Origin: Nocardioides terrae
Lineage (GTDB): Bacteria; Actinomycetota; Actinomycetes; Propionibacteriales; Nocardioidaceae
NCBI RefSeq assembly: GCF_900112345.1
Contig: NZ_FOLB01000011.1
Location: 1 to 64,000 of the forward strand
Length of the DNA: 64,000 bases
Direction of reading: 5' to 3'
Made by a program: the position numbers and the translations under genes. Below the pieces are notes generated by a model, which had not been told where the DNA came from, made no database searches, and worked only from the letters and a program-made list of their open reading frames with translations. Below are positions 7,435 to 15,659 of this stretch, piece after piece (positions within the stretch are counted from its first letter, which is position 1; every line of letters begins with the position of its first letter).

Positions 7435-8166
7435 ATGTCGACGCTCGCACGGGACATCGTCCCCCGTGAGGCTGCCCAGGCTCACGACGGAGTGGTCGAG
7501 ATGGAGCGTGCGCTGGAGGTCTTCCTCGCCCACCGCATCCGGCTGTTCCGCATCGCCCACCGGATCACCGGTGACGTGGCCAGCGCCGAGGACGTCGTCC
7601 AGGAGGCATGGGTGCGCTGGCAGCGCACCGACCGCACGGCCATCAAGAGCCCGGGAGCGTTCCTGACCACCGCGACGACGCACCTCGCGATCAACCTGAT
7701 CCAGACCGCGCGGCACCGCCACGAGACCACGGCCGAACCGCCCCCGGCCGACCTCGCCGACAGCGGGCAGGACCCCGCGGCCCGCGTCGAGCAGGTGGCG
7801 GCGGTCCAGGAGAGCCTTCGGCTGATGCTGGCCAGGCTGACCCGGCCCGAGCTGACCGCCTACCTGCTGCGCAAGGGCTTCGACCACCGGTACGCCGACA
7901 TCGCAAGCCTCCTCCGGACGAGCGTGGCCAACACCAGACAGCTCGTCCGCCGCGCCCGGCTCCGCCTCGACGGCGGCCAGGACCACGCGGTCGACCCGGC
8001 CGAGCTGCACCTGCTGACCACCGCATTCCTCCGCGCCGCCGGCACCGGCGACTTCCAGCCGCTCGAGCGGCTCCTGGTCGACGACGCCGCCCGCGCCCTT
8101 GCCTGCGCAGGCACTCACCGCTCCCCGATCGGGCGCGGACACCGCCCGATGGCCCGGTTCGCCTGA
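7435..8166 (+). CDS. ECF sigma factor, SnoaL-fused ECF41-like class, truncated C-terminus
   Basis: A 243-residue sigma-70 family protein. Region 2 lies at about residues 29-95 (RLFRIAHRITGDVASAEDVV) and region 4 at about 140-180 (TAYLLRKGFDHRYADIASLL, then TRQLVRRARLRL). After this, AELHLLTTAFLRAAGTGDFQ and LERLLVDD is the beginning of the SnoaL-like domain that ECF41 sigma factors use as a built-in regulator. The domain stops after about 50 residues, whereas family members run to roughly 290-330 residues. ATG 7435 has AGGAGG seven bases upstream. No anti-sigma gene adjoins it, as expected for this class. Its likely targets are the seven motif-bearing promoters in the window. Confidence 0.85.
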   Translation: MSTLARDIVPREAAQAHDGVVEMERALEVFLAHRIRLFRIAHRITGDVASAEDVVQEAWVRWQRTDRTAIKSPGAFLTTATTHLAINLIQTARHRHETTAEPPPADLADSGQDPAARVEQVAAVQESLRLMLARLTRPELTAYLLRKGFDHRYADIASLLRTSVANTRQLVRRARLRLDGGQDHAVDPAELHLLTTAFLRAAGTGDFQPLERLLVDDAARALACAGTHRSPIGRGHRPMARFA

Positions 8167-8227
8167 CCCAGTCCCGCGCCGGCGGGAAGCGCCACCAGGA
8201 CCGGTGTGCGCGGCGCTGAACAGCGGC

Positions 8228-8256
8228 TGACTCGGCGCGACCGGAGTCACTATGCT
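8228..8256 (+). promoter_or_regulatory. Housekeeping-type promoter for the second LuxR ATPase
   Basis: TGACTC (8228-8233), 17 bases, TATGCT (8251-8256), 11 bases before ATG 8268. The leader would be only a few bases long and no ribosome site is visible. Reasonable but unproven. Confidence 0.4.
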
Positions 8257-8267
8257 CACGGCCAGCG

Positions 8268-11015
8268 ATGAAACAACGTCCGAGACCGTCGGCGGCGTTG
8301 CTCGGACGACGGCGTGAGTGTGCAGCGCTCGACGAGCTGATCCAGTCCGTCGAGGGCGGACTGAGCGCGTCGCTCCTCCTCCACGGCGAGGCAGGGATCG
8401 GGAAGAGCGCCCTGCTCGAGTACGCCGCCCAGCGAGCCACCGGTTTCCGGGTGGCGCGGGTGGCGGGGATCGAGTCCGAGGCGGACCTGGCCTTCGGGGG
8501 AGTGCACCAGCTGTGCGGGTCGTTCCTCGACCACCTCACCGAGCTGCCCGCACCTCAGCGCGACGCGTTGGAGACGGCCTTCGCGCTGCGCAGCGGGAGC
8601 GCTCCCGACCGCTTCCTGGTCGGTCTGGCCACCCTCAGCCTCCTCGCCGACGTCGCGGCCGAGCGCCCTCTGCTCTGCCTCGTCGACGATGCGCAGTGGC
8701 TGGACCGGATCTCGGCGCAGACCCTCGCCTTCGTCGGCCGCCGGCTCTCCGCGGAAGGCGTGCTCCTGCTCACCGCCCTGCGCGACGACGCCCCCGAGCA
8801 CCCGCTCCGGGCGCTGCCGCAGCTGGAGGTCAGCGGCCTCGCCGACCATGACGCTCGCGCCCTGCTGACCCGCAGCGCCCCCGGCCGGGTCGACCCACGG
8901 ATCCGGGAGCGGGTGCTCGCCGAGGCTCGCGGCAATCCGCTGGCGCTGCTCGAGCTGCCTCGCACGACGGCGTTCATCGCCGGGAGCGCGCACGCAACGT
9001 CCGTCTCGGTCGGCAACCACCTGGAGGAGGAGTTCCGCCGGCGGGTGCAGGCCCTGTCGCCGGAGACCCAGCGACTCCTGCTGCTCGCCGCCGCCGAGCA
9101 GGCGGGCGATGTCTCGTTGCTGCGGCGGGCGGCGGAGGCGCTCCACCTCCACGTGGAGGTCGCCGCCGCCGAGGCGGAGGCGTCCGACCTGTTCACGATG
9201 CGGAGCATGGCGCGGTTCCGCCACCCGCTCGTCCGCTCGGCGGCGTACGGGTCGGCACCGCCCTCGGAGCAGCGCCAGGTGCACCGGGCGCTGGCGGAGG
9301 CGATCGACCCGCACATCGACCCGGACCGACGGGCGTGGCACCTGGCCAACGCGACGGCAGTGGCGAAGGAGCGGATCGCCGCCGACCTGGTGGATGTCTC
9401 CACGCGCGCCATGGCACGTGGTGGGCTCGCCGCTGCTGCGGCATTCCTCGACCGGGCCGCCGAGCTGACCCCAGACCCGGCCCGTCGGGGCGCCCGCACC
9501 CTGCGGGCGGCGACCCTCGAGGCGCAGGCGGGGGAGTTCTCCCGGGCGATCGAGCTCCTCGACTCCGCCCGGCTGCACCCGCTCACGGAGCGCGACGAGG
9601 CGCAGGCCGACCTCGTCCGTGGCCAGGTCCTGGCCGCGTCCCGCAGCGCCAGCGCCGGACTGCCGCTGCTGCTGTCGGCGGCGAAGCGGTTGGAGGCGCT
9701 CGACCCGTGGTCGGCCAAGCAGACCTACCGCGATGCGTTGTATGCCGCGATGACCGCAGGCAGCGTCCCCCAGGAGGCAGGCACTGCCGAGCACGTCGCC
9801 GCAGCCATCCTGTCGGTGCGTCCGCAGCAGGACCCGACGCGTGACGACCTGCTCCTCGAGGGCGCGGCCCGATTGGTCGCGGGCGACGCCGGCGGGCTGC
9901 ACCCGCTCCAGCAGGCGCTCGCGGGCTACCAGGGCGACGAGCTGCCGCCGGACGAGGCGCTCGGCTGGCTTCCGCTCGCCTGCCGGATGGCACACGACGC
10001 GTGGGAGTTCGACACCTGGTCGGCACTCTCCGCCCGGCTCGTCGAGCTCGCCCGTGTGTCGGGGGCGCTCGCCGTGCTGCCGTCGGCGTTCCTGCTCCGG
10101 CTCTCCAACCGCGTCTTCGCCGGCGATCTCGCCACCGGCGAGGCTCTGCTCGCCCAGGCCGCGGCGCTGGCCGACGTGGCAGGAGGCAGCGTCGCGGCGA
10201 ACTACGGAGCGCTGGTGCTGGCGCCGTGGCAGGGCCGGGAGGAGCGGACGGCGGCGATCATCCAGCGCATCAACGCGGACAGCCTGTTGGAGGACGAGGG
10301 CAAGGTCGTGACGGCGACCCAGTGGGCGGCAGCGGTCCTGGCGAACGGGTCCGGCCGTCACGAGGAGGCTTTGACGGCGGGACGGGCCGGTGCGGCACAC
10401 CCGGCCGAGATGGGGCTCGCCACCTGGTCGATGGTCGAGGTCGCCGAGGCGGCCGCCCGGCTCGGCCGGCCCGACGAGGCCGGCGACGCCGTACGCCACC
10501 TGCGCTCCAGGGCGCTGGCCAGCGGCAGCGATTGGGCGCGGGGGACCGCGGCGTACGTGTCCGCCCTGGTGACGTCCGGCCAGGACGCCGAGGCGGACTA
10601 CCTGGAGGCGATGGAGCGGCTCGACCGCGCGGGGGTGGGCGCCCTCGCGGCGCGCGCGCACCTCGTGTACGGCGAGTGGCTGCTGGATTCGGGGCGCATC
10701 GGGGAGGGACGCGAGCGCCTGACGCACGCCCACGAGCTGCTCGACCGGATGGGCGTGGCCGCCTTCGCGGAGCGGGCGCTCACCGCGCTGGGCACGAGCG
10801 GCGTCCCGGTCGAGCGGCGTCCGTCGGCCGCGTCGTCCCCGCTCACTCCCCAGGAGCTCCACATCGCCGAGCTCGCCGCCGCCGGGATGACCAACCCGGA
10901 GATCGGGGCCGAGCTCTTCCTCAGCGCACACACCGTGGAGTGGCACCTGCGCAAGGTCTTCACCAAGCTCGGGATCCGGTCGCGGCGGGAGATCGGACCC
11001 CAGCTCAGCAGCTGA
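8268..11015 (+). CDS. LuxR-family ATPase regulator (LAL type), second copy
   Basis: A 915-residue paralogue of the regulator at 4416 with the same order: Walker A GEAGIGKS at residues 40-47, Walker B LLCLVDDAQWLDR, a long alpha-helical middle, and a C-terminal LuxR domain with LTPQELHIAELAAAGMTNPE and HTVEWHLRKVFTKLGIRSRR. The two DNA-binding helices are almost identical, so the two proteins may share sites. It starts at ATG 8268 close behind a -10 box. It converges on the SdhA-like gene, leaving only 36 bases between stops. The effector it senses is unknown. Confidence 0.9.
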   Translation: MKQRPRPSAALLGRRRECAALDELIQSVEGGLSASLLLHGEAGIGKSALLEYAAQRATGFRVARVAGIESEADLAFGGVHQLCGSFLDHLTELPAPQRDALETAFALRSGSAPDRFLVGLATLSLLADVAAERPLLCLVDDAQWLDRISAQTLAFVGRRLSAEGVLLLTALRDDAPEHPLRALPQLEVSGLADHDARALLTRSAPGRVDPRIRERVLAEARGNPLALLELPRTTAFIAGSAHATSVSVGNHLEEEFRRRVQALSPETQRLLLLAAAEQAGDVSLLRRAAEALHLHVEVAAAEAEASDLFTMRSMARFRHPLVRSAAYGSAPPSEQRQVHRALAEAIDPHIDPDRRAWHLANATAVAKERIAADLVDVSTRAMARGGLAAAAAFLDRAAELTPDPARRGARTLRAATLEAQAGEFSRAIELLDSARLHPLTERDEAQADLVRGQVLAASRSASAGLPLLLSAAKRLEALDPWSAKQTYRDALYAAMTAGSVPQEAGTAEHVAAAILSVRPQQDPTRDDLLLEGAARLVAGDAGGLHPLQQALAGYQGDELPPDEALGWLPLACRMAHDAWEFDTWSALSARLVELARVSGALAVLPSAFLLRLSNRVFAGDLATGEALLAQAAALADVAGGSVAANYGALVLAPWQGREERTAAIIQRINADSLLEDEGKVVTATQWAAAVLANGSGRHEEALTAGRAGAAHPAEMGLATWSMVEVAEAAARLGRPDEAGDAVRHLRSRALASGSDWARGTAAYVSALVTSGQDAEADYLEAMERLDRAGVGALAARAHLVYGEWLLDSGRIGEGRERLTHAHELLDRMGVAAFAERALTALGTSGVPVERRPSAASSPLTPQELHIAELAAAGMTNPEIGAELFLSAHTVEWHLRKVFTKLGIRSRREIGPQLSS

Positions 11016-11051
11016 GCGCTGTCACGGACGCGGCGCCGGCCCGGTCGTCCC

Positions 11052-12785
11052 TCACTCGACGAGCTTGCCCTCGGTCGACACCTCGTCACGGATCAGCCGG
11101 GCCAGCTCGGCCGGGACCGGTGCGATCTCCTCACGCACCACCCCGATCGCGGGCGACCAGACCAGGTTCACCTGGAGATCGGGGTCGAGGTCGGGGTGGT
11201 CGCCGCGGTTGTGGCAGCCACGTGTCTCGCGACGCTCCAGCGCGCACTCCAGCGTGGCTCGCGCGGCCAGCAGCGACGCCTTCAGGTCGAAGGCGTGTGC
11301 CAGGTCCTGGAAGCCGGCGATGTCGGGATGGATGCCGACGGACTCGGCCCGGCCCTCGATCTCCTCGACGTCGAGCAGGCCCGCCAGCAGTCCCGCCTCG
11401 TCGCGTACGACGCCCGCGTGCTCGGTCATCGTGTCCCGGACCGCGCGCTGCAGGGCGCGCACGTTCTCCCGACCGTCCGAGACCACCAGCGCCCGCACCT
11501 CCTCCCGCGCCTCGTCCTCCGCCTCGCGCGACCGCCGGTGCGTCTGCAGGCAGGCGGAGTGCTCCGCGGCGGCCCGAGCCGTGATGCGGCCGTACACGAG
11601 CAGCTCGATCAGTGAGTTGCCGCCGAGCCGGTTGGCGCCGTGCAGCCCGCTGGCCGCCTCGCCGATCGCGTACAGGCCGTCGACGTCGGTGCCATGGTCC
11701 TCCGGACGCACCCAGACGCCGCCCATCGAGTAGTGCGCCGTGGGGGCGACCTCGATCGGGTCGGTGGTGATGTCGAGCATCTGCAGCTCGAGCAGGGTCT
11801 GGTAGACGCGGGGCAGCCGGGTCATGATCGTCTCCCGCGGCAGGTGGGAGACGTCCAGCCAGACCCCGCCGTGCGGAGTGCCGCGGCCGGCCTTGATCTC
11901 GGAATAGGACGCCAGCGCCACGCGGTCGCGGGTCGAGAGCTCCATCCGCTCCGGGTCGTAGCGCTCCATGAAGCGCTCGCCCAGCGCGTTGCGCAGGATC
12001 CCGCCCTCCCCGCGCGCGGCCTCGGAGACCAGCGTGCCGGCGGCGTTCTCCGGCTCGAGCAGGCCCGACGGGTGGAACTGCACGAGCTCGGCGTCCCGCA
12101 GCCTCGCCCCGGCGTCCACCGCGAGGCGGAACGAGTCGCCGTTGTTCTCGTCGCGCCGCGACGACGTACGCCGCCAGATGCGGGTGTGACCGCCGGCCGC
12201 CAGGATCACGGCGTCGGCGTGCAGCAGGTAGCGGGTGCCGTCGGTCAGGTCGAAGGCGTAGGCGCCGAAGGCGGCACCGTCCTTGACCAGGATCCGCGTG
12301 ACGTAGAGGCCGTCGAGGATCCGCACGTCCAGCTGTTCGGCACGGGTGACCAGTGCGCGCTGGATCGCGAGACCGGTGTAGTCGCCGGCGAAGGCCGTGC
12401 GCCGGTAGGTGTGGGCGCCGAAGAAGCGCTGAGAGATCCGGCCGTCGTCCTCCCGGGCGAAGTCCATCCCGAACCGGACGAGGTCCGCGATCCCGCGCTC
12501 GGCCTCCTTCGCCACGATCTCGACCGTGCGGGGATCGGCGAGGAAGTAGCTCTCCTTGATGGTGTCAGCGGCGTGCTGCTGCCAGCTGTCGGCGGGGTCC
12601 ATCGTGCCGAGCGCGGCGTTGATGCCGCCCGCGGCCAGGGACGTGTGGGCGTCCAGCCGCGGTCGCTTCCCGATCACCAGGACGTCGGTCCCGACCTCGG
12701 CGAGCTCGATGGCTGCCCGCAGGCCCGCCCCGCCCGTGCCGATGACGAGCACGCTCGTCGTGATCCGCCGCTCGTTCGCGCTCAT
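11052..12785 (-). CDS. Orphan SdhA/FrdA-like flavoprotein
   Basis: A 577-residue FAD protein of the succinate dehydrogenase/fumarate reductase family. The FAD-binding N-terminus is VLVIGTGGAGLRAAIELA. The AHTSLAAGGINAALG segment holds His47, the position of covalent FAD attachment in SdhA; L-aspartate oxidase lacks this His. Substrate-site marks are LSTRDRVALA, VQFHPSGLLEPE and the HYSMGGVWV loop, and HGANRLGGNSL is near the C-terminus. No iron-sulfur or membrane-anchor subunit gene adjoins it, so its electron partner is unclear. ATG 12785 has GGGAGAGG upstream. It is transcribed away from the gene at 12949, and both have ECF41-type promoters. Confidence 0.87.
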   Translation of the reverse strand: MSANERRITTSVLVIGTGGAGLRAAIELAEVGTDVLVIGKRPRLDAHTSLAAGGINAALGTMDPADSWQQHAADTIKESYFLADPRTVEIVAKEAERGIADLVRFGMDFAREDDGRISQRFFGAHTYRRTAFAGDYTGLAIQRALVTRAEQLDVRILDGLYVTRILVKDGAAFGAYAFDLTDGTRYLLHADAVILAAGGHTRIWRRTSSRRDENNGDSFRLAVDAGARLRDAELVQFHPSGLLEPENAAGTLVSEAARGEGGILRNALGERFMERYDPERMELSTRDRVALASYSEIKAGRGTPHGGVWLDVSHLPRETIMTRLPRVYQTLLELQMLDITTDPIEVAPTAHYSMGGVWVRPEDHGTDVDGLYAIGEAASGLHGANRLGGNSLIELLVYGRITARAAAEHSACLQTHRRSREAEDEAREEVRALVVSDGRENVRALQRAVRDTMTEHAGVVRDEAGLLAGLLDVEEIEGRAESVGIHPDIAGFQDLAHAFDLKASLLAARATLECALERRETRGCHNRGDHPDLDPDLQVNLVWSPAIGVVREEIAPVPAELARLIRDEVSTEGKLVE

Positions 12786-12828
12786 GCGTACACCTCTCCC
12801 GGCCACGCGGTGTGGCGCCTGCACGCAT

Positions 12829-12855
12829 GACCGGACCGCCGACCGGCCTGTGACA
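12829..12855 (-). promoter_or_regulatory. ECF41-type promoter for the SdhA-like gene
   Basis: Minus-strand TGTCACA (12855-12849), 16 bases, GGTC (12832-12829). The -35 box is a perfect match to the recalled ECF41 consensus. It is back-to-back with the promoter at 12869, and the two -35 boxes form an inverted repeat, CCTGTGAC-N15-GTCACAGG. Confidence 0.66.
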
Positions 12856-12868
12856 GGTCCGGCCGTCC

Positions 12869-12895
12869 CGTCACAGGAGGCGGCCCTGTCCGGTC
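12869..12895 (+). promoter_or_regulatory. ECF41-type promoter for the second Rossmann gene
   Basis: Plus-strand CGTCACA (12869-12875), 16 bases, GGTC (12892-12895), giving a start near 12902 and a leader of about 47 bases with AGAGAGG before ATG 12949. It mirrors the leftward promoter at 12829-12855. Confidence 0.62.
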
Positions 12896-12948
12896 AACCG
12901 GGTGTTGCAGGACCATCCGGGATCGAACGAGGAAGAGAGAGGTGCCTG

Positions 12949-13704
12949 ATGAAGGTCGTAGTCATCGGAGGAAGTGGGCTGATCGGATCGAAGGTGGTCA
13001 AGCTCCTCGGCGAGCACGGCCACGAGGCCGTTCCGGCGTCCCCCCAGACGGGGGTGAACACGCTGACGGGTGAGGGCCTCGACGAGGTGCTCGCCGGAGC
13101 CGATGTCGTCGTGGACGTCTCGAACTCGCCGTCGTTCGCCGACGACGACGTCATGCAGTTCTTCACCACCTCGACGACGAACCTGCTCGAGGCGGAGCGG
13201 AAGGCCGGCGTCGACCACCACGTCGCGCTCTCGATCGTCGGCTGTGACCGGGCGCCCGACAGCGGCTACCTCCGCGCCAAGGTCGCTCAGGAGCGGCTGA
13301 TCGAGGAGTCCGGCGTGCCGTACTGCATCGTCCGCGCCACCCAGTTCTTCGAGTTCGGCAAGGCCATCGCCGACTCCGCCACCGTCGGCGACGAGGTCCA
13401 CCTGCCGCCGGTCGCGTTCCAGCCCATCGCCTCGGACGACGTCGCGAGCGCGGTGGGGAGGATGGCCGCCGGCGAGCCGATCAACGGGCACGTCGAGGTC
13501 GCCGGCCCGGCCCGGTACCGGTTCGACGAGTTCATCGCCGGCGTCCTGGACCACCTCGGCGACCCGCGCCGCGTCGTCGCCGACCCCCAGGCGCCGTACT
13601 TCGGTCAGGTGCTGGTCGAGGAGTCGATCGTCCCGACGGACGACGGTGCGGCGCTGGGCGCCACCAGCTACGAGGAGTGGCTGGCGCGCTCCGAGCAGCG
13701 CTGA
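12949..13704 (+). CDS. NAD(P)-binding Rossmann protein, NmrA/YwnB-like, second copy
   Basis: A 251-residue paralogue of the protein at 2983-3714. It begins with the dinucleotide motif VIGGSGLIGSKVV and has the parallel central segment LSIVGCDRAPDSGYLRAKVA, with a Tyr-x-x-x-Lys pair (YLRAK). ATQFFEFGKAIAD follows, as in its paralogue. Reaction and substrate are unknown; the family includes NADPH-binding sensors and reductases. ATG 12949 follows GAAGAGAGAGG. Genes of oxidoreductase/epimerase type next to ECF41 sigma factors are a known association, and this gene has an ECF41-type promoter. Confidence 0.83.
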   Translation: MKVVVIGGSGLIGSKVVKLLGEHGHEAVPASPQTGVNTLTGEGLDEVLAGADVVVDVSNSPSFADDDVMQFFTTSTTNLLEAERKAGVDHHVALSIVGCDRAPDSGYLRAKVAQERLIEESGVPYCIVRATQFFEFGKAIADSATVGDEVHLPPVAFQPIASDDVASAVGRMAAGEPINGHVEVAGPARYRFDEFIAGVLDHLGDPRRVVADPQAPYFGQVLVEESIVPTDDGAALGATSYEEWLARSEQR

Positions 13705-13765
13705 CCATCGCACGTTGCGCCGGTCGCCGGGTCCCCCCGGCGGCCGGCGCTTCGCTGTGCCTCGA

Positions 13766-13792
13766 TGTCACACCCGCGTGGGCTGCGTGGTC
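13766..13792 (+). promoter_or_regulatory. ECF41-type promoter for the NDH-2 gene
   Basis: TGTCACA (13766-13772), 16 bases, GGTC (13789-13792). The start of transcription would be about 13798-13800, which is past ATG 13796 and next to GTG 13802. If the promoter is used, translation of the following gene must begin at GTG 13802 or later and the message would be leaderless. Confidence 0.62.
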
Positions 13793-13795
13793 TGC

Positions 13796-15199
13796 ATGTA
13801 CGTGAAGAACTCCATCCGCACACACCGAGGCGCCGCGCCCCGACGGATCGTCATCGTCGGGGGCGGGTACGCCGGCTTCTACACCGCCTGGCAGCTCGAG
13901 AAGCGGCTGCACCGCGGCGAGGCCACCGTCACGGTCGTCGACCCGCTGCCCTACATGACCTACCAGCCGTTCCTGCCCGAGGTGCTCGCCGGTTCCATCG
14001 AGGCGCGGCACGCCGTGATCTCGCTACGTCGCCATCTCCGGCGCACCCAGGTGATCAACGGTGCAGCGATCTCGATCGACCACGGTCACCGGACGGTTCT
14101 CGTGCACCTGACCGGCGGCGGCGAGATGGAGCTGGGGTACGACGAGGTCGTCGTCACCGCCGGCTCGGTCACGCGGACCTTCCCGATCCCCGGGATCCCG
14201 GACGAGGCGATCGGGCTCAAGCGGATCGAGGAGGCCGTCGCGATCCGCGACACGCTGCTCACCTCGCTGGACATCGCCGCGGACCTCCCTGCGGGGCCCG
14301 ACCGTGACCGGTTGTTGACGGTGACGTTCGTCGGAGGCGGCTTCGCCGGCGTCGAAGGGTTCGCCGAGCTGCTCAGCCTCGCCCGCGCGGTCGCGCGCAA
14401 GCGCTACCGCATCGACCCCGACGACCTGCGTTTCCACCTGGTCGAGGCGGCCGGCCGGATCCTGCCCGAGGTCAGCCTGCCGGTGAGCGGGTGGGTCGCG
14501 CGGCGGCTCGCCCGCAAGGGGGCCACCGTCCACCTCGACACCACCGTCAACTCCGTCTGCGACGGCGTCGTCGAGCTCTCCTCGGGCGAGCGGTTCGAGT
14601 CCGGCCTGATCGTGTGGACGGCCGGGATCGCCGCGAACCCGGTGATCGCCAAGCGCACCGACCTGCCCACGAACCGGAAGGGCCTGATCGTCGTACGCCC
14701 CGACCTGCGGGTGGGGACCGACGACGATCCGGTGGCCGGCGCCTGGGCCGCCGGCGACGCCGCCGCCGTCCCGGACCTCGCGGTCGGCGGATCGGCCTAC
14801 ACCGTTCCCAACGCACAGCACGCCGTGCGGCAGGGCAAGCGGCTGGCCCGGAACCTGCGAGCGGTCGTCCGCGGCCGGCGTACGCACCCCTACCGGCACC
14901 GCAGCCTCGGCATCATCGCGACGCTCGGGCTCGGGGACGGCGTCTTCGAGAGCGGCCCCGTCGTGCTCAAGGGGTTCCCCGCCTGGCTCGTGCACCGCGG
15001 CTACCACGTGCTCGCGATCCCGAGCTGGGAGCGCAAGCTGCGGGTGCTGGCGGTGTGGTTGCTGGCCGTCCCGCTCGGCCGGGACATCGTCTCGCTGCGC
15101 TCGGTGCAGCAACCGGGCTACGGCTTCCGGCACGAGGGCCAGGTCTGGTACCCCGACACCCGTCGACGCGAGGTCGAGGAGGCCCGCGCCGCCAGGTGA
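13796..15199 (+). CDS. ndh: Type II NADH dehydrogenase (NDH-2), FAD/NAD(P) oxidoreductase
   Basis: About 467 residues. Two Rossmann motifs are visible: IVIVGGGYAGFYTAWQLEK for FAD near residue 18 and VTFVGGGFAGVEGFAEL for NAD near residue 178. AWAAGDAAAVPD followed by NAQHAVRQGKRLA is the usual C-terminal FAD/quinone segment. NDH-2 passes electrons from NADH to membrane quinone without pumping protons, at the inner face of the membrane. There is no good ribosome site; ATG 13796 is used here, but the promoter geometry favours GTG 13802. Its neighbours are the SdhA-like flavoprotein and the orphan cytochrome b, so it could feed the same quinone pool. Confidence 0.85.
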   Translation: MYVKNSIRTHRGAAPRRIVIVGGGYAGFYTAWQLEKRLHRGEATVTVVDPLPYMTYQPFLPEVLAGSIEARHAVISLRRHLRRTQVINGAAISIDHGHRTVLVHLTGGGEMELGYDEVVVTAGSVTRTFPIPGIPDEAIGLKRIEEAVAIRDTLLTSLDIAADLPAGPDRDRLLTVTFVGGGFAGVEGFAELLSLARAVARKRYRIDPDDLRFHLVEAAGRILPEVSLPVSGWVARRLARKGATVHLDTTVNSVCDGVVELSSGERFESGLIVWTAGIAANPVIAKRTDLPTNRKGLIVVRPDLRVGTDDDPVAGAWAAGDAAAVPDLAVGGSAYTVPNAQHAVRQGKRLARNLRAVVRGRRTHPYRHRSLGIIATLGLGDGVFESGPVVLKGFPAWLVHRGYHVLAIPSWERKLRVLAVWLLAVPLGRDIVSLRSVQQPGYGFRHEGQVWYPDTRRREVEEARAAR

Positions 15200-15240
15200 G
15201 GAGACCGTGCGGAAGCGCTGAGGCGACGGGGTCGGCGCGG

Positions 15241-15567
15241 TCACTCCCAGGGAGCGACCGTGTCGACCGCGTCGAGCTGCTCGTGCCAGCTCAGCATGTC
15301 CTCGATGGTGAACGGTGCTCCGGCCGGCGCGAGGTCGTCCCTGTCCAGACGCGGCTCGGCAAGCGCCACCGGGCGTACGCCGACCAGCAGCAGCTGCGCG
15401 AGCAGGTCGCCGCCGATAGGGCTCACGCTCGGGTGCCCGCAGGCGGGGCAGCGGTACAACAGCTCGCCCCGGGCGCGCGGCTCGACGTCCACGCGCAGGA
15501 CGGCGCGGTCCATGAGGACCGTGATCTCGCCGTCGCAGCGCGGGCAGATCATGAGGATGTCGATCAT
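15241..15567 (-). CDS. Small zinc-ribbon-like protein of unknown function
   Basis: A 108-residue protein with two cysteine pairs, ICPRCDGEITV near residue 8 and YRCPACGHPSV near residue 40. These form a four-Cys zinc-ribbon pattern. The rest (LLAQLLLVGVRPVALAEP and a C-terminal IEDMLSWHEQL) gives no family. Proteins of this shape bind nucleic acid or another protein. ATG 15567 has a G-rich ribosome site (GGGAAGGGGG). It is transcribed alone, toward the NDH-2 gene, from an ECF41-type promoter. Confidence 0.7.
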   Translation of the reverse strand: MIDILMICPRCDGEITVLMDRAVLRVDVEPRARGELLYRCPACGHPSVSPIGGDLLAQLLLVGVRPVALAEPRLDRDDLAPAGAPFTIEDMLSWHEQLDAVDTVAPWE

Positions 15568-15602
15568 GTCCGGCCCCCTTCCCTCGGCTGTCCTGAAAGA
15601 CC

Positions 15603-15629
15603 GACCGGACGCGGGGCACCGCCGTGACG
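15603..15629 (-). promoter_or_regulatory. ECF41-type promoter for the zinc-ribbon gene
   Basis: Minus-strand CGTCACG (15629-15623), 16 bases, GGTC (15606-15603). The -35 box has two changes from TGTCACA but keeps the GTCAC core and exact spacing. The predicted start near 15597 leaves a 30-base leader. Confidence 0.48.
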
Positions 15630-15659
15630 ACTCGACGCCGTGACCTGCCTCGAGGTGGG

